Shown one piece after another: positions 6,300 through 12,969 of a stretch of 15,096 nucleotides of DNA. The translations under genes and the position numbers were made by a program. How positions within the stretch are numbered: position 1 is the stretch's first letter; each line of letters begins with the position of its first letter. Origin of the DNA: Clostridia bacterium (lineage in GTDB: Bacteria > Bacillota > Clostridia > Christensenellales > Borkfalkiaceae). Below the pieces are notes generated by a model. It was not told where the DNA came from. It ran no database searches and was given only the letters and a program-made list of their open reading frames with translations. The stretch is taken from positions 1 to 15,096 of the forward strand of contig JAFTMQ010000158.1 of the NCBI GenBank assembly GCA_017452305.1. Direction: 5' to 3'.

Positions 6300-7040
6300 T
6301 TACGGTACGTATTCAAAGCAGGGAATAGGCTTTAATTTAAACTCGTTTAATACGTGCAATCTATCAATGCGCGCTTTTGTCGTCTCGTCTTCGCATACGC
6401 CTGTGCGGATATAGTTATCGAGCGCCGCATAGGTAAAGCCGAGGTTGTCCTCGTCCGTTCTGTCCGTCAAGCCGTCCGAGGGTACTTTGTCAACCAAATG
6501 CAGGGGCAAACCGAGGTGTTTTCCCACCGCTTTCACCTCTTGTACGGTCAATTTGCCAAGTGGGGAAAAGTCGCCTGCCGCATCGCCGTAGCGGGTGGAA
6601 TAGCCAACCCAATCCTCGGACAAATTGCAGGTGTTTGCCACTCTGCCATTCATCGATTGCGAGAGGGCGTAGAGGGTGGACATACGGATACGAGGGGGAA
6701 GATTGACCACCGTTTGGCGGCTCGCTTTTACGCCGCTTGTTTCCAAGCTTTCCAATACGCCGTCCACCGCTTTTTTGATGTTGCAAACGTAAAATGGGAT
6801 ACCCAGGTACGCGACGAGTTCTTCCGAATCGTGAATATCGCTTTGCTTGCCGTTGGGCATAAGCACGCCGATAACTCGTTCTTTCCCAAGCGCTTTTACG
6901 CACAACGCCGCGACAACGGAGCTGTCCTTACCGCCCGAAATGCCGATGACGGCGTTACAGCCTTTTCCGTTAACCTCAAACCAATCTCTTATCCATTGTA
7001 CGGCGTCCGCCGTTACCTTTTCTACGTTGAAATTTTCCAT
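6300..7040 (-). CDS. nadE: NAD(+) synthetase (NadE), ammonia-dependent type
   Basis: Converts nicotinate adenine dinucleotide to NAD+ with ATP and ammonia, the last step of NAD synthesis. The 246-residue protein has the N-type ATP pyrophosphatase loop VIGISGGKDSS (31-41), the family sequence NLPPRIRMSTLY (113-124), CNLSEDWVGYSTRYGD (138-153) and KVPSDGLTDRTDED (185-198) of NadE. There is no glutaminase domain, so it should use free ammonia. I chose ATG 7040 (MENFNVEK), with AAGGAAG about 13 nt upstream; ATG 7064 (MCKEETIV...), only 5 nt after the glnN stop, is an alternative that adds 8 residues. It follows glnN directly on the same strand, so a shared transcript is likely, linking ammonia assimilation and ammonia-dependent NAD synthesis. 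Downstream is the hairpin array, with no T-run terminator. Confidence 0.93.
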   Translation of the reverse strand: MENFNVEKVTADAVQWIRDWFEVNGKGCNAVIGISGGKDSSVVAALCVKALGKERVIGVLMPNGKQSDIHDSEELVAYLGIPFYVCNIKKAVDGVLESLETSGVKASRQTVVNLPPRIRMSTLYALSQSMNGRVANTCNLSEDWVGYSTRYGDAAGDFSPLGKLTVQEVKAVGKHLGLPLHLVDKVPSDGLTDRTDEDNLGFTYAALDNYIRTGVCEDETTKARIDRLHVLNEFKLKPIPCFEYVP

Positions 7041-7069
7041 AACGATAGTTTCTTCCTTGCACATTTTTC

Positions 7070-9160
7070 TTATACGCCAAACAGCAAATCGCCGTAGGTA
7101 GGCATGGGCCAATACTTAGCGGAAACGATGGTTTCCAACTCGTCCACAGCGCCGCGAAGCTTACTCATTGTCGGCAAAATTTCGTCGCGGTAATGTACGG
7201 CAAGTTGATCTACACCCTCGATTTTCGACGCTTTTTCCAACGCTTTTTCCAAAGCGCGGACGCTTGCAAACGCGCTTGCGGTGAGGGCGGAAATGCTCGC
7301 AAGCATGGTCGTTTCATAGGCGCAGTTTAAAGCCTCGCTTACGGAGCGTTTTGTCAAAATCGTGTTGCCGACCACTTGGCTGTATTCGCTTACGGCGGGC
7401 AAAATGTCCTTTTTCGTCATATCCACCATGGTCTTGGCTTCAATGCCCACGAGGTTGCAATAACTGCGCGTCAAAATATTGTAATGGGAACGGAGCTCGC
7501 GCTCGGTGTAAACCTTATGCGTCGTGAAGAGGGCAATACTCTTTTCGGAAATGAAATAGGGCAGTGCGTCGGGCGTGGTTTTGAGGTTGAGCAGCCCGCG
7601 TTTTTCCGCTTCGGCAAGCCAAGTATCGTCATAGCCGTTTCCGTTGAAGATGATGCGTTTATGCTCGGTAATTACACGCTTGATGAGTGCGTGGAGCGCC
7701 TTTTCAAAGTCGGGTGCGCTTTCTAATTCGTCCGCGAACTGCTTTAACACTTCCGCAACAGCCGTGTTGATGACGGTGTTCGAGCCGGAAATAGACGCCG
7801 ACGAGCCGAGCATACGGAACTCGAATTTATTACCCGTAAAAGCAAAGGGCGAGGTGCGGTTTCTGTCCGTGGTATCCTTGGGGAATTTGGGAAGCGTATG
7901 TACGCCGACGCGGAGCAATTCCTGTTCCTTTACGCCGTAGGGCTCGTCCTTTTCGATAGCTTCCAAAATTTCGGTGAGCTCTGTGCCGAGGAACATAGAC
8001 ACGACGGCGGGGGGCGCTTCGTTTGCGCCGAGACGGTGGTCGTTGCCCGCCGAGGCAACCGACACGCGAAGCAAATCTTGATAATCGTCCACCGCTTTCA
8101 ATACCGAGCAGAGGAAGAGCAAGAACTGCGCGTTTTCGTAAGGGGTTTCGCCCGGCTCGAAGAGGTTGACGCCCGTGTTCGTCGAAATCGACCAATTGTT
8201 GTGCTTACCGCTGCCGTTCACACCCTCGAAAGGCTTTTCGTGCAAGAGGCAGACGAGGTTGTGCTTTTTCGCCAGCTTTTGCATGGTTTCCATCATAAGT
8301 TGGTTGTGGTCCGCCGCGATATTCGTGGTGGTGAAGATGGGCGCAAGCTCGTGCTGCGCGGGCGCGGTTTCGTTGTGTTCCGTTTTTGCCAACACGCCGA
8401 GCTTCCAAAGCTGTTCGTTTAATTCATTCATAAACGCTTGCACGCGCGGCTTGATTACGCCGAAATAATGGTCTTCAAGCTCCTGCCCCTTGGGCGGCTT
8501 CGCGCCGAAAAGGGTTCTGCCCGTGTAGATGAGGTCTTTTCTTTGCAAAAACATATCCTTGTCGATAAGGAAATATTCTTGTTCGGGGCCGACGGTGGTT
8601 TTTACCGACGTTACGTCCTCGTTGCCAAACAATTTCAACACGCGCATTACTTGGCGGTTGAGCGCTTCCATCGAACGGAGTAAGGGCGTCTTTTTATCGA
8701 GCGCGTCGCCCGAGAAAGAACAAAATACGGTGGGGATACACAGCACGCCGTCCTTGATGAACGCATAAGAGGTGGCGTCCCAAGCCGTGTAGCCGCGCGC
8801 TTCAAAGGTGGCGCGCAAGCCGCCCGAGGGGAAAGAGGAGGCGTCCGATTCGCCCTTGATAAGCTCCTTGCCTGAAAATTCCATAATCACGCCCCCGTCC
8901 TTGTCGGGAGAGATGAAGCTGTCGTGCTTTTCGGCGGTGATGCCCGTCATGGGTTGGAACCAATGCGTGAAGTGGGTTGCGCCGAGCTCAACCGCCCAGT
9001 CTTTCATCGCGTTGGCAACCGTGTTTGCAACGGACAAATTGAGGCTTCTGCCGTCTTTAATCGTGCGCTTTAAGAGGTTGTAGGTTTCCTCGGAAAGGCG
9101 TTCGCGCATGACTTTGTCATCGAATACGTAGCAACCAAAGTAGTCGGGGACGAGTTTCAT
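7070..9160 (-). CDS. glnN: Glutamine synthetase type III
   Basis: Forms glutamine from glutamate, ammonia and ATP; type III enzymes are large (about 700 residues) dodecamers common in Clostridia and Bacteroides. This 696-residue protein has GATHFTHWFQPMTGITAEKHD (near 60-80), GPEQEYFLID (metal-binding Glu region), NGSGKHNNWSIST (ATP/glutamate site) and TGNKFEFRMLGSSASISG (catalytic domain end). ATG 9160 (MKLVPDYFGCYVFDD) is supported by AAGGAGA 8 nt upstream; the longer in-frame extension to 9226 lies in the leader RNA and is rejected. A consensus promoter (9256-9284), a leader hairpin with a T-rich tail (9201-9243) and an upstream palindrome (9285-9310) suggest tight regulation. nadE follows after its stop. 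Many antisense ORFs over it are coding shadows. Confidence 0.96.
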   Translation of the reverse strand: MKLVPDYFGCYVFDDKVMRERLSEETYNLLKRTIKDGRSLNLSVANTVANAMKDWAVELGATHFTHWFQPMTGITAEKHDSFISPDKDGGVIMEFSGKELIKGESDASSFPSGGLRATFEARGYTAWDATSYAFIKDGVLCIPTVFCSFSGDALDKKTPLLRSMEALNRQVMRVLKLFGNEDVTSVKTTVGPEQEYFLIDKDMFLQRKDLIYTGRTLFGAKPPKGQELEDHYFGVIKPRVQAFMNELNEQLWKLGVLAKTEHNETAPAQHELAPIFTTTNIAADHNQLMMETMQKLAKKHNLVCLLHEKPFEGVNGSGKHNNWSISTNTGVNLFEPGETPYENAQFLLFLCSVLKAVDDYQDLLRVSVASAGNDHRLGANEAPPAVVSMFLGTELTEILEAIEKDEPYGVKEQELLRVGVHTLPKFPKDTTDRNRTSPFAFTGNKFEFRMLGSSASISGSNTVINTAVAEVLKQFADELESAPDFEKALHALIKRVITEHKRIIFNGNGYDDTWLAEAEKRGLLNLKTTPDALPYFISEKSIALFTTHKVYTERELRSHYNILTRSYCNLVGIEAKTMVDMTKKDILPAVSEYSQVVGNTILTKRSVSEALNCAYETTMLASISALTASAFASVRALEKALEKASKIEGVDQLAVHYRDEILPTMSKLRGAVDELETIVSAKYWPMPTYGDLLFGV

Positions 9161-9200
9161 AAGTGTATCTCCTTGGTAAATTTCAAGCGGATAAAACGAG

Positions 9201-9243
9201 AAAAGGCAAAGGCAACAGGCTCTCACCTATTTTCACCTTTGCC
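9201..9243 (-). promoter_or_regulatory. Leader hairpin with T-rich tail upstream of glnN, possible attenuator
   Basis: In the roughly 89-nt glnN leader, GGCAAAGG (9243-9236) pairs perfectly with CCTTTGCC (9212-9205). The loop is 23 nt and can form a small AGG/CCT helix. The second arm is followed by TTTTCTCGTTTT. This looks like a weak intrinsic terminator ahead of the ribosome binding site; it matches no riboswitch class I recognise. Confidence 0.45.
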
Positions 9244-9255
9244 GTTTATACGCCT

Positions 9256-9284
9256 ATTATACCCGTTTGAAATGCGTTTGTCAA
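9256..9284 (-). promoter_or_regulatory. Consensus promoter of glnN-nadE
   Basis: On the minus strand TTGACA (9284-9279), 17-nt spacer, TATAAT (9261-9256); both hexamers are perfect. The predicted +1 is an A at 9249. The spacer contains one more copy of the GTTTGAAA word found in the adjacent palindrome. Confidence 0.9.
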
Positions 9285-9310
9285 CGGTTTGAAACTATGT
9301 TTCAAAACCG
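9285..9310. promoter_or_regulatory. Inverted repeat next to the glnN -35, candidate operator
   Basis: CGGTTTGAAAC (9285-9295), TAT, GTTTCAAAACCG (9299-9310) form a near-perfect palindrome abutting the -35 box. A third GTTTGAAA lies at 9265-9272 within the promoter spacer. It does not fit the GlnR/TnrA consensus TGTNAN7TNACA. It lies between divergent promoters, so it could affect both genes. Confidence 0.5.
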
Positions 9311-9338
9311 CGTGCGAGATTTTTTGTGAAAAACGATA

Positions 9339-9367
9339 TTGACAAATCTCTTTTTAGGTGTTATAAT
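9339..9367 (+). promoter_or_regulatory. Consensus promoter of the beta-propeller-like gene
   Basis: TTGACA (9339-9344), 17-nt spacer, TATAAT (9362-9367), both perfect. The predicted start near 9374 gives a short 25-nt leader containing AAGGGG before ATG 9399. Because the promoter covers 9339-9367, an apparent longer ORF starting at TTG 9339 cannot be the real start. Confidence 0.9.
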
Positions 9368-9398
9368 ACACGAAATAAATCTTAGCAAGGGGCTTATT

Positions 9399-10310
9399 AT
9401 GAATTTGGAAAGAGTAGTTAAAAAACCTATAGCCATTGTACAAGCGTCTTTTGATGAACGCTATTTAATTTGTACCCATAACCGAGCAAAATTTAGTATT
9501 TTAGACACGCAGACGGATACGTTCATCTTTGAAAAAAAGATACGCCCGGGTACCTCTATGTGTTTTTCTGCGGACGATAGCGAATTGTACGTATACGATA
9601 GCGGAAAAAAGACGGTGGAATTTATTGCAGTCGGGACGTGGAAAAGTTTAGATTTGGTTGAAATCCCCGAATTCCGTAAAGCGGATAAGGATAATTGGGG
9701 AGATATTTTTCCGACAAAAAACGGATTTTGCATCAATTTTTGTTGGAAACACGTAAGAGATGGTGAGTACTTGCGTTGGAATATGCTTTTCTATAATAGA
9801 AAAACGGGCGAAAAGCGTATTTTTGAAAATTGTGCTTACCTAAATTATGACGCAATGACGGGGGATACGATTGCAGTTTGGCAAAAAAGTGCATATGCCG
9901 TTTTGTCGCAGGATAAGGGCGTGGAAAAAGAGTTTTACCGAGATGAAGAGGTGGATTGCGACAGCATAGTATTTTCTACGGCAAAATATACTTTAAAATC
10001 GCGGAAGTATAGAGAGAAGTATACCGTTCGTTTGATGAAAACGGCTTTGGAAAAAGAGAATTGGCGAGAAGTATGTAAAGTGGTTTTGGACTTTTTTGCG
10101 TATACGAGTGATAATTTTATGCAAAAAGATAAATTAGTTTTAGACGGACTCGATGCAGAAAAAGATAAACATTGTTTCGCCGTGGTGGACCTGCAGGGAA
10201 ATATTCTTGCGCAGACGAGGGGCGAATATGCGTTTAGCGGGGTGGTGGCAAATGGGAAACTATACGTTGCCGATTGGGAGAAATTGATAATCGTGCCCTT
10301 AAAACAATAA
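9399..10310 (+). CDS. Beta-propeller-like (WD40/YVTN-type) cytoplasmic protein, unknown function
   Basis: A 303-residue protein I cannot assign to a named family. It has short repeated beta-rich segments typical of propeller blades, for example ASFDERYLICTHNRAKFSILD (about 15-35), MCFSADDSELYVYDSGKKTVEF (53-74) and GVVANGKLYVADWEKLIIVPL near the end. There is no signal peptide, transmembrane segment or catalytic motif, so it is probably soluble and may bind a partner. ATG 9399 is chosen because it follows AAGGGG and a perfect promoter. It is transcribed divergently from glnN and ends next to array B, with no T-run terminator nearby. Cys and Trp are fairly frequent, and codon use is ordinary for the window. 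Confidence 0.72.
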   Translation: MNLERVVKKPIAIVQASFDERYLICTHNRAKFSILDTQTDTFIFEKKIRPGTSMCFSADDSELYVYDSGKKTVEFIAVGTWKSLDLVEIPEFRKADKDNWGDIFPTKNGFCINFCWKHVRDGEYLRWNMLFYNRKTGEKRIFENCAYLNYDAMTGDTIAVWQKSAYAVLSQDKGVEKEFYRDEEVDCDSIVFSTAKYTLKSRKYREKYTVRLMKTALEKENWREVCKVVLDFFAYTSDNFMQKDKLVLDGLDAEKDKHCFAVVDLQGNILAQTRGEYAFSGVVANGKLYVADWEKLIIVPLKQ

Positions 10311-10327
10311 GAAAAGGCAGTCGCTTA

Positions 10328-10359
10328 TAGCGTGATACTCTTAACGGAGTATCACGCTA
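10328..10359. repeat. 13-bp perfect hairpin after the beta-propeller-like gene
   Basis: TAGCGTGATACTC (10328-10340), loop TTAACG, GAGTATCACGCTA (10347-10359). The arms contain GTGATA and TATCAC, the same word as the array B linkers. It lies 18 bp after the stop codon and has no T-run, so it could be an mRNA 3'-end stabiliser rather than a classical terminator. Confidence 0.85.
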
Positions 10360-10506
10360 ACTCTATTCGCCTTTCGGCGAGTTCTATTGCTACGCAGTGA
10401 TATTCGGCTTGCGCCGAGTGATATTTGCTTAGCAAGTTTTTAAGCGAATAGAATATCACTGTCGCTGTGCGACAATATCACTCTTTGAGTCAGCAAAGAA
10501 TATCAC
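10360..10506. repeat. Heptamer-hairpin array B
   Basis: Same grammar as array A with different stems. Linkers: GTTCTAT (10381-10387), GTGATAT (10397-10403, 10418-10424), then in reverse orientation ATATCAC (10453-10459, 10475-10481, 10500-10506). Units: TCGCC-TTTC-GGCGA (10367-10380), TGC-TAC-GCA (10388-10396), TCGGC-TTGC-GCCGA (10404-10417), TTGC-TTA-GCAA (10425-10435), TGTCGC-TGT-GCGACA (10460-10474), TCTTTG-N6-CAAAGA (10482-10499). TCTATTCGC (10362-10370) and GCGAATAGA (10444-10452) also form a long-range inverted repeat enclosing the left half. The array lies between convergent genes. Confidence 0.85.
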
Positions 10507-10523
10507 TATTATACCAACAGAAA

Positions 10524-10619
10524 AAGAGAGGACATTTCGGCTACTGACCGATTTGTTCTCTCTTGCTGCTTGTTATATGGGTTTGGGCTTAGCCCATTTG
10601 CGTTTGACTAGTCAAATGC
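10524..10619. repeat. Further hairpins in the convergent intergenic region
   Basis: An 11-bp stem with one G-T pair (10524-10534 with 10554-10564) encloses a second 4-bp stem TCGG/CCGA and loop CTACTGA. Next come GTTATAT (10572-10578), hairpin TGGGC-TTA-GCCCA (10584-10596) and the palindrome TTTGACTAGTCAAA (10603-10616), extendable to nine pairs. None has a T-run. From here to 10739 I see no gene, only the CGTTGAA/TTCAACG hairpin (10698-10718) overlapping a 17-bp direct repeat. Confidence 0.7.
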
Positions 10620-10711
10620 GATGCTTGCACTTTTGTCAAATTGTTAATTCTCCGCTAAGGACATCATCCTATTGGGCGGCTGCTTTTGTTTTGTAATCGT
10701 TGAATTTTGCG

Positions 10712-10728
10712 TTCAACGCGTACATGGT
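10712..10728 (+). repeat. 17-bp direct repeat, copy 1
   Basis: TTCAACGCGTACATGGT, identical to 11511-11527. This copy lies 11 bp beyond the stop of the TIGR03915-like gene and forms the right arm of hairpin 10698-10718. Confidence 0.9.
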
Positions 10729-10739
10729 GGGGGGATTTT

Positions 10740-11495
10740 TTAATTTTCGTCGGGATTTTGCGGCGTTTCTTGCAGCTCGGTGAGGAATTTCCAATACCGA
10801 ATGGGCATATTGCCCCGCATTTGCTTTTCACGCTCGGTTGAGGTGCGTGCCGCAATTGTTACCGATTTATAGTATCGTTGCCAAAGGGCTTGCCATTCCG
10901 TTTCATTTGCGGAAAGAAGAACGTCCGCTTGTTCAAGCGGTGCGACGAAGATATGTTTTCCGTCGTACACCGCCGCTTTTTTACGCTTTACGTCGTGAAT
11001 GACGAAAGGGAAAAGGGGGAAGCGGGCGCGGAAATGGGGGGCGAGCAAATCGCAAATATCATTGTCGGGCGAGATGGGCGCGTACAGGGCGTCGCTTGCC
11101 GTTTCGATAAACCGCACGAAGCCGTGCAATTTATGGATTTCGTGCCCCACCTTTTTCATGCAGCTTACGGCGGCGAATACGTCGGCGTCGGCAAGCCGTT
11201 TGTTGATGGGCTTTTTATACTTTGCGAGCAGGCGAAAGTAGCGGAAAGCAATTTGCGCGTGGTCGGGCATGCCGCTTCGCATGAGAATATCCAAGTCATA
11301 GGAAAAATCTCTATCAAACACGGAAAGGCGCTCTTCCGCCCTTTTTGCAACGTCCTCGTTGGTCGTTACGCAAACGCTTTCTTGCCCTAAAACAAGCTGT
11401 GCTTGCGTGTGCGTAACGAGGGCGTTTTCGTCCTTGAACGCCGTGCAAAACGTCGTCAAAAATCCGTTTTTTGTCCCGTCAAAAAAATAAATCAT
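10740..11495 (-). CDS. TIGR03915-like probable DNA metabolism protein (DUF4130), partner of radical SAM
   Basis: This 251-residue protein belongs to the family found next to, and in some genomes fused with a uracil-DNA-glycosylase-like domain near, a radical SAM protein; a role in DNA modification or repair is inferred from that context, and no biochemical function is established. It begins with the family opening MIYFFDGTKNGFLTTFCTAF (1-20), has YDLDILMRSGMPDHAQIAFRYF (about 90-112) and VGHEIHKLHGFVRFIET (136-151), then PHFRARFPLFPFVIHD and a basic C-terminus. There is no transmembrane segment. AGGA about 10 nt before ATG 11495 supports the start. It lies 87 bp downstream of the radical SAM gene on the same strand, so the pair is probably one operon. 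The gene is bracketed by the two copies of a 17-bp direct repeat. Confidence 0.82.
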   Translation of the reverse strand: MIYFFDGTKNGFLTTFCTAFKDENALVTHTQAQLVLGQESVCVTTNEDVAKRAEERLSVFDRDFSYDLDILMRSGMPDHAQIAFRYFRLLAKYKKPINKRLADADVFAAVSCMKKVGHEIHKLHGFVRFIETASDALYAPISPDNDICDLLAPHFRARFPLFPFVIHDVKRKKAAVYDGKHIFVAPLEQADVLLSANETEWQALWQRYYKSVTIAARTSTEREKQMRGNMPIRYWKFLTELQETPQNPDEN

Positions 11496-11510
11496 AGCTA
11501 TTTTTCCTAT

Positions 11511-11527
11511 TTCAACGCGTACATGGT
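11511..11527 (+). repeat. 17-bp direct repeat, copy 2
   Basis: TTCAACGCGTACATGGT, identical to 10712-10728. It lies 16 bp upstream of the start of the TIGR03915-like gene, in the gap after the radical SAM stop. Confidence 0.9.
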
Positions 11528-11582
11528 ACCGTTATTTTTATTTTTTACCGCAATTTCGCATTGTGCATTCCAAATCCCGCAT

Positions 11583-12854
11583 TTATAACTGTCCGTGCAG
11601 GGCGATTAAAGCGTTTTGCGGCGTGGAAAGCATACCGAATAGGTCGAGCTGTTCCGCGCTTTCTTGCGTTTCTGCGGCAGCGAGTAAGCCTCGGACGGCG
11701 CACTCGTTTTTCTCACCGAAAAATTTTCCGTTGCAGGTGATAAAATGCTTGGCGCGTTTGAGTGCGATACGCATTTTTTGTAAGCTCTCAAAAGAGAGAA
11801 TAGTATATTTCCGTGCCTCTAAAATTTTGTAAGCGTTTTTCGCGCCGATGCCCGGCACGCGCAAAAGCATTTCGAGGGGCGCGCGGTTGATTTCGATGGG
11901 GAAAAGGTGCATATTTTTAAGCGCCCAAGCGCATTTTGGATCGTATTCCATCGCTAAATTTTCGCCCTCGTTTATAATTTCTTCCACGGAAAAACCGTAA
12001 AAACGCAACAGCCAATCCGCTTGATATAGACGGTGTTCTCGTAACTGCCCCGCACCAACCGTGGGCAAAAGCTTGTCCTGCACGACGGGCACGTAGGAAG
12101 AATAATACACTCGTTTTAGCCCGTTTTTGCGATAGAGCGCCTGCGAAAGCCGTAAAATTTGTCCGTCTGCCTCGGGTGACGCGCCGATGATCATTTGCGT
12201 AGTTTGCCCCGCGGGAAGGAAATGCCCTTTAATCAAACCCTTACGATTTGCTTCGCGAAATTGCTCCTTCTGCACTGCCCACGAGCGCAGTGGCCACAGC
12301 AAGATTTCCTTCCTCTTTAGCGGCGCAAGCAATTTTAGGCTTTGTTCGGTGGGAAGCTCTACGTTATAGCTCATACGGTCGGCGTATTTCGCCGCCTCGT
12401 GCATCAATCTTTCGTCCGCTTTGGGGATACCCTTTAAATGTATGTAGCCGTGGAAACGGTATTCCGTCCGCAATTTTTTGACGACGAGGAGGAGTCGTTC
12501 CATCGTGTAGTCGGGGTTTTTAAAGACGGCGGACGATAAAAACAGCCCCTCGATATAATTGCGTTTGTAAAAGTCGATGGTTAGCTCGCAAATCTCGTCG
12601 GGCGTCGCGGTTGTGCGCGGTACGTCTGCGCTCACGCGGTTGGGGCAGTACTTGCAATCGTAAACGCAATCGTTGCTAAGCACGATTTTCAAAAGGGATA
12701 TGCACCGCCCGTCGGGCGTGAAGGAATGGCAACACCCCGCCGCATAACCGTTTCCCATGCCGCCTTGGTTCTTTCTTCCGCTTCCCGACGAGGAGCAAGA
12801 CACGTCGTACTTCGCGCTTTCCGTTAAAATTTTCAATCTTTCTTCGCTAATCAT
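11583..12854 (-). CDS. Putative DNA modification/repair radical SAM protein (TIGR03916-like)
   Basis: Predicted [4Fe-4S] radical SAM enzyme acting on DNA; substrate unknown. With the chosen ATG 12854 (MISEERLKILTESAKYDVSC) it has 423 residues. The cluster motif CVYDCKYC gives Cys63, Cys67 and Cys70 (CX3CX2C). The N-terminal YDVSCSSSG is a family signature. A helix-hairpin-helix, LLRVPGIGAKNAYKIL (about 330-345), fits nonspecific DNA binding. Near the C-terminus QLDLF (402-406) matches the bacterial beta-clamp-binding consensus QL(S/D)LF. A 13-residue upstream extension to 12893 runs through the promoter and is rejected. ATG lies exactly at the predicted transcription start, so the mRNA appears leaderless. 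LexA-like boxes occur upstream. The TIGR03915-like partner follows. Confidence 0.9.
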   Translation of the reverse strand: MISEERLKILTESAKYDVSCSSSGSGRKNQGGMGNGYAAGCCHSFTPDGRCISLLKIVLSNDCVYDCKYCPNRVSADVPRTTATPDEICELTIDFYKRNYIEGLFLSSAVFKNPDYTMERLLLVVKKLRTEYRFHGYIHLKGIPKADERLMHEAAKYADRMSYNVELPTEQSLKLLAPLKRKEILLWPLRSWAVQKEQFREANRKGLIKGHFLPAGQTTQMIIGASPEADGQILRLSQALYRKNGLKRVYYSSYVPVVQDKLLPTVGAGQLREHRLYQADWLLRFYGFSVEEIINEGENLAMEYDPKCAWALKNMHLFPIEINRAPLEMLLRVPGIGAKNAYKILEARKYTILSFESLQKMRIALKRAKHFITCNGKFFGEKNECAVRGLLAAAETQESAEQLDLFGMLSTPQNALIALHGQL

Positions 12855-12860
12855 ACCTAT

Positions 12861-12889
12861 ATTATAACGCGCGCAAAGGCAAAAGTCAA
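12861..12889 (-). promoter_or_regulatory. Promoter of the DNA repair operon, apparently leaderless
   Basis: Minus strand TTGACT (12889-12884), 17-nt spacer, TATAAT (12866-12861). The six bases ATAGGT follow and then ATG, placing the A of ATG at +1. AGGT touches the ATG too closely to serve as a Shine-Dalgarno. Confidence 0.85.
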
Positions 12890-12900
12890 ACATTTGTTTG
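12887..12900. promoter_or_regulatory. LexA/DinR-like box overlapping the repair operon -35
   Basis: Palindrome CAAAC-ATTT-GTTTG. Read on the minus strand, it matches the Bacillus subtilis LexA consensus CGAACRNRYGTTYC at 12 of 14 positions. It overlaps the -35 hexamer by three bases, a good place for a repressor. Confidence 0.5.
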
Positions 12901-12918
12901 TGTATTTATATAAAAATA

Positions 12919-12932
12919 TGAACAAATGTTCC
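12919..12932. promoter_or_regulatory. LexA/DinR-like box between divergent promoters
   Basis: TGAACAAATGTTCC matches CGAACRNRYGTTYC at 13 of 14 positions, with a perfect GAAC-N4-GTTC core. It lies 30 bp upstream of the repair operon -35 and 38 bp upstream of the divergent -35 at 12970. Confidence 0.65.
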
Positions 12933-12969
12933 CGTTTTTTTTCTTAAAAAAATTTTTTTCTTCAAACGT

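Noticed and set aside
6354..7097. 247-codon plus-strand ORF over nadE, and similar ones over glnN at 7376-8683
   Set aside because: Shadows of nadE and glnN, whose catalytic motifs are intact on the minus strand.
9205..9243. ANTAR-type antiterminator or known riboswitch in the glnN leader
   Set aside because: The small inner loop TGAGAG lacks the A1/G4 hexaloop pattern, there is only one such hairpin, and no riboswitch consensus I know fits.
9279..9310. GlnR/TnrA box upstream of glnN
   Set aside because: TGTCA is present but the second half TNACA at seven bases spacing is not.
10360..10506. REPIN or IS-terminal inverted repeat
   Set aside because: No conserved palindrome core, no transposase or RAYT gene nearby, and the constant sequence lies between and not within the hairpins.
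12855..12893. Longer start for the radical SAM protein at 12893
   Set aside because: It would place the coding start within the -10/-35 region; family members begin near MISEERLKIL.
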